A DNA stretch of 64,000 bases, taken from contig NC_056758.1 in assembly GCF_018687715.1 (NCBI RefSeq), forward strand, positions 12,147,501-12,211,500, written 5' to 3'. Shown here in pieces: positions 1-11,129 of the stretch. The notes under the pieces were generated by a model. That model had not been told where the DNA came from and ran no database searches. It saw only the letters and a program-made list of their open reading frames with translations. Position 1 is the first letter of the stretch; every line of letters starts with the position of its first letter. The stretch is from Carya illinoinensis. Taxonomy: Eukaryota > Streptophyta > Magnoliopsida > Fagales > Juglandaceae. A program made the translations under genes and the position numbers.

Positions 1-684
1 CAATTGATGGTTCTTGATCTATCCATTTCTTTTCATTGTTTTCTTTTGTTCTTCAGTTTTTATTTTTATTTTGGCTGCATTCCTTTCAAAGCTATCCAGG
101 TACTTCCTTTTCCTCTTTCCTTCAGTTTTTCTTTGAATTTTCGGTTCTTCTTTTAGTTGTTTTACCCCTTAACTGCTCCCTTTGTGTAAATTCTTTCGTT
201 TCTCTTGCATCATTGAGGACAATGCTACAATCTAGTTGGGGGGTGGAAGAGAATTTATTTCTCTGTTTGCATGCCTTAGACATATTTTGGTCCACTTTGG
301 GGGAGTGTTAGTAATGAGTTGAAAGTAGATTAAATCCCTCATTCTTGAAGTTTACACGCTGGAAAGTGATTCAAAAAAAAAAAATTGTTGAGGTCATGGA
401 ACATGTGGAATGTAGTGCAAATATGAGTATATGTCAAAAGAGAGACTTATCCAGTTTATTTAGTTGTTAAACCAAGGGAAAGATGTTAAAAGTTTTGCTA
501 AAACACACAACACATACCCGGAAGGCCTAGAAAGACTACATTGAGTCATTGTTGGTTGATTTACACTTCAATTGTTTGAGACTCTAATGAACCATATCCT
601 AATGGCTTAGGAAGAAATTTGAAATGAATTAAATGAGAAAAGGGACAAGCCAGGGATCCATAAAAAAAACAAAAAACAAAAAAT

Positions 685-847
685 AATCCTTTAGGTAGAC
701 TAGTGGTAAGGGCTGACTTGTGAAAGTGTGGGTAGGCGCACATTCATAGGTCTGATTCCCCCACTAGGAAATCTAAAAACATAAATTACATCTGTGTAGT
801 GGAAAAGGCTGCCTACTACCGGGGTCCTTACGAAAAAAAAAAAAAAA
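685..847 (+). mobile_element. tRNA-derived SINE-like element
   Basis: An A-box-like stretch (tagtggtaaggg, about 697-708) is followed by a B-box-like ggtctgattccc (750-761), and the unit ends in a run of about 15 A at 833-847. Internal pol III boxes plus a 3' poly(A) at this length fit a plant SINE. No clear target-site duplication was found, so the left end is approximate. Confidence 0.5.
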
Positions 848-850
848 GTA

Positions 851-885
851 GGCGCCTTTCAAAGTGTAATAGCGTGAAAGGCGCC
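851..885. repeat. GC-rich perfect hairpin
   Basis: ggcgcctttc (851-860) is the exact reverse complement of gaaaggcgcc (876-885), with a 15-base loop. It sits immediately after the SINE poly(A). Similar GGCGC arms occur in plant DNA-transposon subterminal repeats, but no family is assigned here. Confidence 0.6.
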
Positions 886-1242
886 ACTACAATGGTTTTG
901 AATTAGAGTAAGACCATGTGGTTTTCGCAGATTGGTTGTTGTGATTGAAACTGTTAATGTCTCTTGGTAGTCGATCTTGGAATTCTAACCCCATTTCCAT
1001 GCACTTGAAAGAAAGCAAGCTTTGTTACATGTAATTCCCTTGGTTGATTAACTAAATTGTGTATAAATCTCTCAGTTGATACAAAATTCATATTAATCTA
1101 TCTCCAGTGTTCTTAAACTCATCAAGTCTATTTCATGCCATGTGATACTCGAACTTCTTTGGAAATTGTAGTTGGAAATCTCACCTTCACATGAATTCAT
1201 TCACTTTATTTGCTAGAGTCTAGCAAAAAGCTAGTTGGGGGC

Positions 1243-3660
1243 TGTGATGAAGCACTAAAACTGCATGATTAAGTTACTTAAGTGAATAAATTGTTTAATA
1301 AAAAATGATTTAAGTACTTAATTATGCAATAGATCACAATACTTGAGTCAATTGATAAATTCTGGTATTTTTGTGCTTAAAAAGATTTATAATACAATTG
1401 TTTCACATGACAATAAATATTTCATTTTTATTCCTCTCATAATAGGGGTAGTTTGGGCAATACACAGCAAAGATATCATTCAAGTGTGAATGTACACGTG
1501 GTGACCATTGCAAGACATGCAATACACGTGCAGCATGAGCTGCACATTTGCTGTGAATTGTATAAAATGACAGCACACACTCGGCATGCTGGAGCATATC
1601 ACGTTGAGCAGAGGAACGGAGGCTACAGCAGGAGAAGAGAACTTACACATGCAGCAACAAACCCACTCGGGCAGCACGTTACAGTAGACTCACACATGCA
1701 AAAAAGTGCAAACACAACAGACAGCAGCATTCGGACAGCACTCATTCAAAATGCACACATGTAGAAAACGTGGGACCAGCTCACACATGCAGACCAGCAT
1801 GCAATACACATGCAAACCAACAAACTCATTCGGATTCACACATGCAGGAGCACATCACACATGCAGAAAAGTGACACAGCCGGACTCACACATGCACACA
1901 TGCAGACCAAACTCACATGGACAACACACAACCTGCACGTTACAGAACAGAACTTACACATGCAGCAACACGACCACTCGGATGTGCAGCAGCTGGAACA
2001 GCAGGCCCTCAATTTTGACAGAAGAGATCACGCTGGCACCAAATAGAGATCGGATGCTGACTGCTGAAGCATTGAGGATTCGGTTTTAGCTTTTGCATGG
2101 AAGCACGTTGAAGACAGCAGGTTTTATTCCTTTTGATTGGTTCTACAAAAGCACATGGGTATGCGCTGGAACGTGGAAGATGCTGGGCGGAAGCTTTTAT
2201 TGATGATTTTCTCTGTTTATTTGGTGATGGATTCGGACAGCAGAGTAGCTTTTGGAGTTATTTTTTTCTTTCTTTCCTTTTTCGTTTCAAACGTTGGGTA
2301 GTTTATTTAGTTTTCTTTCCTACTTCATTTGGGATTCATTCGGCTACAGCAGAACCTAGCTTAGCTTAGAGTTGTTAGTTTGTTCTTTCATTTTTGCTTT
2401 CTTTTTTCGTTTAAGCTAGAAAATAGCAGAGTGGAGTTTCGGTTTCTATTTTATTTTCTTTCTTTCGTTCAGACAAAGAAGAGGGGCGGAAGCTCCCATT
2501 TTTGGATTTGTTTATGTTGTTTTACGTTCTTTCTGTTGTTTTACGTTATTAGTGCAGATGGTAGACGGCTGATGTTGTTTTTATTTTCATTCTTGCTTTG
2601 CTTTCAGATGGAGACCTAGCAGTAGAGTTTTAGTTTGAAGTTTATTTATTTTCTCTTCTTCAATTAGACGGAAGCAGCAGTTTTTACTATCCTTTCTTTT
2701 TCGTTGGGTAGGATTGCCGACTGGTTTTGTTCTTTTTCTTCTTTTATTTGTTTTGCTTTTCGTTTGAGACGCTGGCTGGATTATTTATTTTATTTCTTCT
2801 TCTTTTCGTTTTGGTTCGTCAGTTGTTGGTTCTTAAGAGTTTTTATTTTCTTTCTTTACGTTGCAGAGTAGAAAGCGGCTTATTTATTTTATTTTCTTCT
2901 TCTTTTCATTTCGTTCGGCGCAGCAGAGGCTTGAGATTTGTTTTATTTTTCTTGTGCTGCGATTCCTCATTCGTTTAGGCTCATCTTTATTTTGAGTTTA
3001 TTTTTTTTGCTCTCAGATTTTGTTATGGCTTTAATTAGATTAATTTTTGTTGCTAGAAATATCATGAGTAGATAATTTTAGAAACTTGGGTTGTGGAATG
3101 AGATTTAATTTATTTTAGGTTCTAGTTTAATGCAATATTTTGTGATTAATTGTTGATTTCACTATATTACTAGTCGGATTTAAATTGAAAAATAGATTGC
3201 GGCTCTTGCTCTTGTTTTGTTGTTGACGTAAGGCACAACAAAAGCTTGAAAATTATCAAGGCCTCTCTTAGTTGTTTGTTAATATGTGTTTGACTAGTAA
3301 AGTAGAGAATCCCTTAGGAAAATATTGCAAAAATTGAGCTTAGCTTTTTATCTTCTGATTAGCAATGCCTTGATTGGATTGTTAATCGAGAAAATTCTCT
3401 AGAATCCGAAATAAAGAGAGTCTCATACCCAACCCAAGTGTTCATTAATTTGTTTTTTTTAGAAACTCTAATTTCAACTTCGATTATCTTTTTTGCATTA
3501 CTATTGAATTTTATTTTCATCTCTCATACTAGATTCATTTGTTACTCACAAATCTCTTATACGATTTGATAACCCATTGTCCCTGTGGAATACGATTATA
3601 GACTTATCCTTGATACAACTTGACACTTCTACACTTGGAAGCACATTCGACCACGAGTCA
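1243..3660 (+). repeat. Long LTR (about 2.4 kb) of the Athila-like element
   Basis: It starts TGTGATGA directly after the purine tract and ends ...CGAGTCA where gypsy integrase coding begins, giving TG...CA ends. The last part contains tgtccctgtgga (3580-3591), a phrase typical of the end of Athila/Tat LTRs. The centre (about 1640-1990) is a degenerate array of cacacatgcag-type units, and 2210-3010 is T-rich with several short open frames that look like chance. No PBS follows at 3661, so this is the 3' LTR of the element entering from the left. Its boundary cuts a gypsy integrase gene. Confidence 0.55.
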
Positions 3661-6600
3661 TGAACCCAAACCCAATCTCCAGGTTCAAAGATGACACGCC
3701 TTCACCCTTTATTGGCTTGGGAAGTAACCCTTTCATTCTTTTGCACAATTTGAAGCCGTACCCTCTCATGGAGTGACTTCACCAACTCCGCCTTCTTTTG
3801 TCCATCCAAGCTACTCCTGCCATCAACCGGTAAAAGCATCAAATCTAAAGGGGTAAGCGGATTGAATCCATAAAAAATTTCAAAAGGAGAATATGAAGTA
3901 GTAGTATGCATGGTCCTATTATATGCAAACTCTATGAATGTCAAACAATCCTCCCAAGTTTTTAAATTCTTATGAACAACAGTGCGTAAAAGCTGAGTTA
4001 AGGTCCTATTAACTACTTCAATCTAACCATCAGTCTGCGGATGACAAGTAGTGGAAAATAAGAGCTTGGTACCCAATTTCCCCCATAACACCTTCCAAAA
4101 GTAGCTAAGGAATTTAACATCCCTATCAGAAACAATACTCCTGGGAATACCATAGAGTCGCACTATCTCCCTGAAAAACAAGTCAGCTATGTTTGTGGCA
4201 TCATCTATTTTATGGCATGGAATGAAATGTGCCGTCTTACTAAATCTATCCACAACCACAAAAATAGAATCTCTACCCCTTTTTGTCCTAGGTAACCCCA
4301 AAACAAAGTCCATAGATATGTCGACCCATGATTCACTAGGAATGGGTAAGGGTGTATACAACCCATGTGGCAACACTTTAGATTTGGCCTTCCTACATGT
4401 AATGCATCTGCCACAAATACGAGTGACATCTCTCTTCATCTTAGGCCAAACGAAATGTTCATGCAAAATATCCAAAGTCTTCTTAACACCAAAGTGTCCC
4501 ATTAATCCCCCACCATGTGCCTCACGCACTAGTAATTCACGCATAGAACAACTTGGCACACAAAGTTTGTTTTCTTTAAACAAATAACCTTCATCCTTGT
4601 AAAACTTACCAAATGCCGCCTTATCACATGCCATGTACACATTAGAGAAGTCAGCGTCATCGGCATATAGGTTTTTCACATATTCAAACCCAAGCATCTT
4701 AGCACTCATAGAAGTAAGAAGTACATACCTTCGAGATAAAGCAACAGCAACAATGTTCTCCTTACCTTGCTTGTAACAGATGACATATGGAAATGTCTCA
4801 ATGTATTCCATCCAACGAGCATGCCTTTTATTCAACTTATCTTGACCTTTGAGATGCTTCAATGATTCATGATCGGTGTGGATCACAAATTCCCTAGGCC
4901 ATAGGTAGTGCTGCCAAGTCTCCAATGCACGAACAAGAGCATAAAGCTCTTTGTTATAAGTAGGGTACTTGAGTGAGGCCCCACTTAACTTTTTACTAAA
5001 GAAGGCTATGGGCCGCCTATCCTGCATCAAAACAGCTCCAATCCCTATACCTGAGGCATCACATTCAATCTCAAAAGTTTTGTTAAAATCAGGTAATGCT
5101 AGTATAGGTGCAGAGCACAACCTTTCTTTAATGGTGGCAAAAGCATTCTCTTGAGTAGCCCCCCAATGAAACCCAGCATTCTTTTTAATGACTTCAGTGA
5201 GTGGTGCAGCAATGGTGCTAAAGTCTTTAACAAAACGCCGATAAAAGCTAGCTAAGCCATGAAAGCTTCTTACCTCAGTGATGCTCTTTGGCGTTGGCCA
5301 CTCCTTGATGGCCTTGACTTTCTCTTCATCGACCTCAATACCCTTTGTATTAACAACATATCCAAGAAAAACAACTCTTTTCATGCAAAAGGTACATTTC
5401 TTGAAATTAGCATACAACTTTTCACATCTCAACACATCAAACACACATCTCAAATGCTCAATATGCTCATTTAAGTCCTTGTTGTATACTAGGATATCAT
5501 CAAAATATACAACCACAAACTTGCCAATGAATGCACGTAGGACATGGTTCATCAATCTCATGAAAGTACTGAGCGCATTTGTAAGTCCAAATGGCATAAC
5601 CAACCATTCATAAAAGCCATACTTGGTCTTAAAAGCAGTTTTCCATTCATCACCCTCTTTCATTCTAATTTGATGGTACCCACTTTTAAGATTAATTTTA
5701 CTAAAAATACAAGAGCCATGCAATTCATCAAGTATATCATCTAATCTAGGAATGGGATGCCGATACTTTACCGTAATATTGTTGACCGCCTTGCAATCAA
5801 CACACATTCTCCACATCCCATTCTTCTTTGGCACTAATAGCACTGGTACTGCACATGGGCTCATGCTCTCCCTCACGTACCCCTTGTTCATCAAGTCCTC
5901 AACTTGCCTCTGAAGCTCCTTTGTCTCCTCTGGATTACTCCTATAGGCTAGTCGGTTTGGAATAGCAGCTCCAGGTACAAAATCAATCTGATGCTCAATG
6001 CCTCTAATGGGTGACAACTCATTAGGCATCTCCTCTGGGAATACATCATCAAACTCCTACAACAAGGAAATAGCCAAACTAGGAAGAGACTGGTGAGTGT
6101 CATCAAGAGTGAGATAAAACTCTTTATAGACAAGAAAAATCATAGGGCGATCTGCGAAGAAAGCCCTCTTAACCTCACTCTCTCTGGCATAGAAACTCAC
6201 TTTTGTCTTTCCTTTCCTCTCTGCAGACTCTCTTTCTTTTTTCTCTCGTGACTCTACTCTTTTTTCTCTACTCTCAGCCACATCTCTACTTTCTTTTTCA
6301 CTCTTTTTGTTGTGCTTATTTTCACTATCACTCTTTCTTTTCTGCACAATCTCTTTTTCACTCATTCTTTTTTTATCACTCTCATTTTCACTCTTTCTTT
6401 TCTAAGCAACCTCACTTTCAGTTTCAGTTGGTCTTCATAGACCTAGCTTGGAGTTAAAGGAGCAAACTTGATTGTTTTGCCCTCCTTTACAAAGCTGTAC
6501 ATGTTTTTGAACCCATCATGTGTCACCCTCCTATCATACTGCCACAGCCTCCCCAACAAAATATGGCCAGCATGCATAGGCACAACATCACAAAGCACCT

Positions 6601-8077
6601 CATCTTGATACCTTCCAATTGAAAAAGGAACTAACACTTGTCTATCCACCTTAATTTCCCCACAATCATTCAACCACTGCAATTTGTATGGTCTAGAGTG
6701 TTTTAAGGTTGGTAAATTCAATTTCTCAACCAAAGTAGTGCTAGCCACATTAGTACAACTCCCTCCATCAATGATCATACTACATACTTTGCTGTTGACG
6801 TGGCATCTAGTATGAAAAATGTTCTCTCTCTGTTGCTCGGCATCATCCACCTTAATGTGTGTGTTGAGAGCACGCCTAGCAACAAGAGACTCACTCACAG
6901 CGTATATCACTCCTTCGTCATCACTAGCATCAACCAACTCAGGCACTCCATCACGATCATCCTCACTCTCAGTCATCACCTCCCCATTGTCATGCATAAT
7001 CATCACTCGCCTATTTGGACATTGAGAAGCAATGTGCCCTAAACCCAAACACTTAAAACATTTAATATCTCTATTCCTTGAAGGTTAAGATTCTACCTTG
7101 GCTTTGCTGCTAGGTCCCTCATCTTTGTCCTTAGGTGGTTTGATCTTTTTCTTTGCTTCAGCAGGATTATTCCTATCCCACTTTGATTTCCAAGTAGTGC
7201 TAGAAACCGAAGTGTACCTTGCTGTCCCTTTTCTCTTTAATTGCCTCCCCACCTTCATAGCCATGTGCACCATGTCCTCTATCTCCACATAATGTTGCAA
7301 TTCAACCACATTGGGTATATCTCTATTCAAACCACTCAAAAATCTATCCATGGTGGCCTCCCGGTCCTCCTCTACGTTAGCCCGAATCATAGCCACCTCC
7401 ATCTCCTTATGGTAATCCTCCACACTCCTAGACCCCTGTGTAAGATTTTGGAGCTTTTGATAAAGGTCCCTATAGTAGTGACTAGGTACAAATCTCCGCC
7501 TCATGAGAGCTTTCAACTCTCCCCATGTCTCTATAGGCCTCTCATGATTCCTCCTCCTAGTGGTCACTAATTGATCCCACCAAATAATAGCATAATCAGT
7601 GAATTCAATTACTGCCAACTTTACTTTCTTCTCCTCAGAGTAATTATGACAATCAAATACCAAATCTATTTTTTTCTCCCACTCTAGATAAACCTCTGGG
7701 TCAGTTCTACCTTGGAAAGATGATATTGTTATTTTGATGCTCCCCAAGTCTCTATCGACACCATCCCGACCCCCTAGGTTCCCCTCAAATCCTCTTTCAC
7801 GCCTAACTCCTCTATGTCTACCCAACCCAATTTCAGATGTTAAGTCTTCCTCATCCTCATCATCTCCTTCATTCTCATATGCATTTTCAACCCTAGGCTC
7901 ACGTCGCCTCCGATTTCTCCCACCTTGCAGATTTCTAATTTCTGCTTGTTGTTGATTCATCCTATCCTCCATTTGCCCCTATAGCATGTTCATCCGCTCA
8001 AACTGTTGTTGCATGGCTTGCAATACAAATGAGTTATCTGCTATCCCCTTAGGTCATGAGCTACTGCGGTGAGACAT
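3661..8077 (-). pseudogene. Ty3/gypsy gag-pol polyprotein, decayed
   Basis: The gag ATG is at 8077, with two early stops before the long frame at 7972-7085 (gag core). A CCHC knuckle (C-x2-C-x4-H-x4-C) lies near 7060-7015 and protease with IIDGGS and HILLGRLW in 7048-6443. A charged Ser/Glu/Lys linker (6365-6057) follows, then RT with YFDDILVY, RNase H, and integrase with an HHCC finger and DD-E core (6029-3702). Breaks: stops near 8054, 7085, 6441, 6054, 4020 and 3699, plus a frame change near 6370. Most stops fit single C-to-T or G-to-A changes. The last catalytic Asp of RNase H (ADALSR-type motif, about 4740) is Val here. The frame stops at VWVH where the next element begins. Confidence 0.88.
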
Positions 8078-8819
8078 TGTAATGTGCAGTAAAAAGAAAA
8101 TGTTAGTAGAAAAAGAAAGGACCTCACACGCTCCCTTACGTGTTTACACTCAAATGATGGCACTCCACTCGTGTTTCACTCTAAATTGGCTTTTTTTTCG
8201 ATAATAATCTCACACTCTCTTGCTTTTTACCTCGAGTTTTCCCACCCAAGTTCTTTCAGAACTAATTGAACTCAATCAAGACAAAGCAACCTTATTTAAT
8301 CCCAACTAGCAATTAGATCCAAGAAACAACAACAAGAGAAACACGTAAGGAAAGAAACGACGCGAGAATCACGGAAATCATACGAATGGAAGAGTGATTG
8401 TAACACAAGATACCAACTATAATGAAGGATGCACAACCCCTATAATGAAAGGCTCAAGAAAAAATTTTTGGATTTTTCTACACCCTTTTTTTTTTTCTGG
8501 ACGATTTTTTTTTTCTTTTTTTTTTCTTTTTTTTTCTTTTCTTTTCCTTTCTTTTCTTTTCTTTCCTCAACAATTCATCCACAAACAGAAATATTCAATT
8601 GAGATAATCAAACAATTGAATTCAAACACATAAAAATTGACAAGGAAATAGATGGGAATTAATGAAACCATAGAAATTTTAACTCTAAATGGTGCAAATT
8701 TTCGCAGCCCTAGGAAAAACGAATTTCTGCACTTTTTTTTTTTGAACCTTAGAACAATGAAACTCTAGAATTAAAGATGCAATAAACAAAAGATAGAATT
8801 AGACCTGAATGGAAACCTT
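8078..8819 (-). other. Gypsy 5' untranslated leader
   Basis: Non-coding leader between the primer-binding site and gag. On the plus strand it contains a long pyrimidine tract (about 8482-8570), i.e. a GAAAA-rich purine tract on the sense strand. No gene is seen. Confidence 0.6.
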
Positions 8820-8833
8820 GCTCTGAATACCAA
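8820..8833 (-). promoter_or_regulatory. Primer-binding site, initiator tRNA-Met type
   Basis: On the minus strand the bases read TTGGTATTCAGAGC, which matches the common plant TGGTATCAGAGC primer site with one extra T. It sits four bases from the LTR end at 8838. The extra base probably weakens priming. Confidence 0.7.
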
Positions 8834-8837
8834 ATAA

Positions 8838-9615
8838 TGTGAACCCCAATCGACTTGCTTTGAGACCCAACAACAATATTGGAAAACCAAACCCAAGAAC
8901 GCCAAACTCAAGTCTATGGATGAAGAATTTAGACCTGTTGAGATCTCGTTTCAAGAACCTAGATTATATTAAAATCTAAACCCAATGAAATCCTGTCTCA
9001 AGAACCCAAATTACAAGGAGGAACGCCACAAAGGTTGTGATTTACCTTTGATAAGTTCAAGAGTTTAATTAAGAACAAGAGGAGAAAACTCACTCACAAT
9101 GAAAATTCAATAAAAAAATATCTTACCTTGAAATGGCTGATTACATCCTTTAAATACCCTCCCCAAAATATGATAAAACCCTAGACTAAAATTTGAGACC
9201 TTTTTTCTCAAAAATGCCCTTAGTGAACAGTAGCCGAGGGTACTATAGCGTGAACAGTGTCATGCTACAGTACTTCTAAACCCTAGTTCAAATAAGTAAG
9301 ACATATGTGGATTAAGCATCCTCAAACCCACTTATTCAAAACTAATAATAAAAATCCTTTAAACAAATTGAAAACCTTAATATCTAAAGGCCATATTCCT
9401 AAGTCAAGTCTTCCACAACTCGGATCAAATGGATAAAAGCTGGTTCTTCTTCTTTCAAGCCCATCTTGAGTGTTGGGCTCTTGCTAGCTTCTTCACAAGT
9501 GGTTTGTACTAATCATTGCATTGCTTCCTTGATCTTCTTGGCTCTCGATCTTGTAATTGGCCCATCTGGAACTTGCAAAGAATCTTTAAGAGTAGGCCTG
9601 CCTTGGTTCCCATCA
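8838..9615 (-). repeat. 5' LTR of the gypsy element (778 bp)
   Basis: Minus strand starts TGATGGGAACC at 9615 and ends GGTTCACA at 8838, adjoining the primer site. The start and end carry a short imperfect inverted match (TG...CA). Copia coding resumes at 9616, which fixes the outer edge. The partner LTR is not in the window, so age cannot be estimated. Confidence 0.75.
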
Positions 9616-10120
9616 AAGGTTTTGCAAGAGGAAAAATCGACACAACTCTTTTCATTAAATATGAAAATGATGATATTCTTTTAATTCAGATTTATGTTGA
9701 TAATATAATATTCGGTGCTACTAATGAAAATATGTGTCAAGTTTTTGCTAAGACTATGTAGGAAGAATTTGAAATGAGCATGATAGGAGAACTTACATTC
9801 TTTCTCGGATTGCAAATTAAGCAAGTAAAAAGTGGGACATTTATCAATCAATCAAAATGTATTAAGGAAATACTGAAGAAGTTTGGGATGGAAGGTACTA
9901 AGGAAATTGGAACACCAATGAGCCCATCCACTAAATTTGATAAAGATGAATCCGGTAAGTCAGTTGACTCGAAGGTATATCGAGGTATGATTGGTAGCTT
10001 ATTATATTTGACAGCCAGTAGGCCAGATATTATGTTTAGTGTGTACTTGTATGCACGCTTTCAATAATCTCCAAAAGAATCACATTTAATTGCAGTTAAG
10101 CGCATTCTTAGATATCTTAG
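9616..10120 (+). pseudogene. Ty1/copia reverse transcriptase fragment
   Basis: The translated frame gives GFARGKIDTTLF, then IYVDNIIFG, then GELTFFLGLQIKQ and ...VYRGMIGSLLYLTASRPDI, the usual order of copia RT palm and connection. The catalytic YVDD is YVDN (Asp to Asn). In-frame stops lie near 9761 and 10067. The left end is cut by the gypsy LTR and the right end by a solo LTR at 10121, straight after a RILRYL motif. It resembles SIRE/Tork-type copia elements; that clade is a guess. Confidence 0.85.
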
Positions 10121-10540
10121 TGTTTTCTGATAACCTACACACTATCAGCTCTTGTATCAGTAAAATGGTGTGTATAATTCTTGTGCGTGTAGAAAGTGTT
10201 CTACACAGGGAATAGTTAAATCACCACGTATAAGGTGATTGTAAGTGTAGAGGGTGTTCTACAAGGATCCTTTGTAGCTGTGTTGTTCAAAAGTGTAATA
10301 GGTTTCTATCTCCACCTGAAGGAGGTTGAATAGTGAATTTGAGAATTTTTAAGAGATAGATTGAGGCGATGACGTAGGCAGTGAGGCCGAACCTCGTTAA
10401 CATACTGAGTTTGCTTCTCTCTTACCCTTACTCTTTATATTTATTGCTATTTCGTATTTTGTTTATATTTTATATTGTATATTTGATTTATAATTATTTT
10501 TTTTAATACAACTCAATGTACCCCCCTCTTATGTTACTCA
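10121..10540 (+). repeat. Copia-type solo LTR (420 bp)
   Basis: It starts TGTTTTCTGA exactly where copia coding stops and ends ...GTTACTCA. The flanks are cttag (10116-10120) and tttag (10541-10545), a 5-bp target duplication with one mismatch. Near its end is gatgacgtaggcagtgaggc followed by cgaacctcgtt, the U5-like motif of many plant copia LTRs. No primer site or internal region follows. Confidence 0.6.
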
Positions 10541-10545
10541 TTTAG

Positions 10546-11129
10546 GCAACACACTGCTTTCAATCTCCATCTCTATTCATTTAACTTGCTCTTTCCATTC
10601 TTTACTTTTATTTAATTTCAATTTGAAGTTTATGGTATATTCTTGATATTTTTGGATTAAAAGTTAGGCATTTTATTTGCTATTTATTTTATTCTATGTC
10701 AGTTATTTTGTTGTTTATTTAAGTTTCTATTAAATATGCATTACAATTACATTTAGATTAATTTAAGTTTATTATTTAATTTTCAGATTAATTAAAATTG
10801 TTTAGCGTAGTTGAATTTTTAATTGTTAATTTCAATTTGTTAGTATTTTACGTTCCATTTCGATACTAAAAGAAATCCAAAAATATGAATCTAGTCTATG
10901 ACTAGTGCCATTTTTTATTTTTGTTGCACTCTTCCATTCATTGTACATATCACTACTTTTGTTTGTGAAACTTTTCATCATTTCATACGACTTTGGATTT
11001 AAGCAACTTTTTCCAAGTAAATGATTTAACAATTTTATTTCTAATTATTACATGACATCCTCTTACACTTGGAATAGCCTTTGTGCTACTCATTTTTGAG
11101 TGAGTCAGTATGTGTCAAGCTCATGAGAG
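10546..11129. other. Non-coding spacer
   Basis: A/T-rich sequence with no convincing reading frame. The copia coding expected after the solo LTR does not resume, so the outer copia was also deleted or cut here. Confidence 0.5.

Larger units (their letters stand above)
1..1242 (+). mobile_element. 3' internal remnant of an Athila-like gypsy retroelement
   Basis: There is no usable reading frame. The stretch resembles the non-coding region that precedes the 3' LTR of Athila-type elements: phrases such as gaggacaatgctacaatc followed by a G-rich run (237-245), a second G run (297-303), and finally the purine tract ttgggggc at 1235-1242 directly before a TG start. It also carries a SINE-like insertion (685-847) and a short GC-rich hairpin (851-885). 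The rest of the element lies left of the window. Athila versus another Tat/Athila lineage is inferred from layout only. Confidence 0.5.
3661..9615 (-). mobile_element. Ty3/gypsy retrotransposon, truncated, chromovirus-like
   Basis: Read on the minus strand the order is 5' LTR (9615-8838), tRNA-Met primer site (8833-8820), leader, gag, protease, reverse transcriptase, RNase H and integrase (to 3661). The gag, protease, RT, RNase H, integrase order is Ty3/gypsy. The integrase end, any chromodomain and the 3' LTR are missing because the Athila-like LTR begins at 3660. The LTR edge at 9615 falls exactly inside copia RT coding, so this element inserted into a copia element. Clade is inferred from the RT sequence type and not tested. 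Confidence 0.85.

Noticed and set aside
1453..2089. Overlapping Cys/His-rich open frames (looks like a zinc-binding protein)
   Set aside because: They come from cacatgcag repeats inside an LTR; the residues follow the repeat and no domain is present.
2133..2978. Run of Phe/Leu-rich open frames that look like membrane proteins
   Set aside because: T-rich DNA within the LTR yields Phe/Leu in any frame; no start context, domain or homology by eye.
4189..5744. Plus-strand open frames
   Set aside because: They are antisense to the gypsy pol frame on the minus strand, which has all the catalytic motifs.
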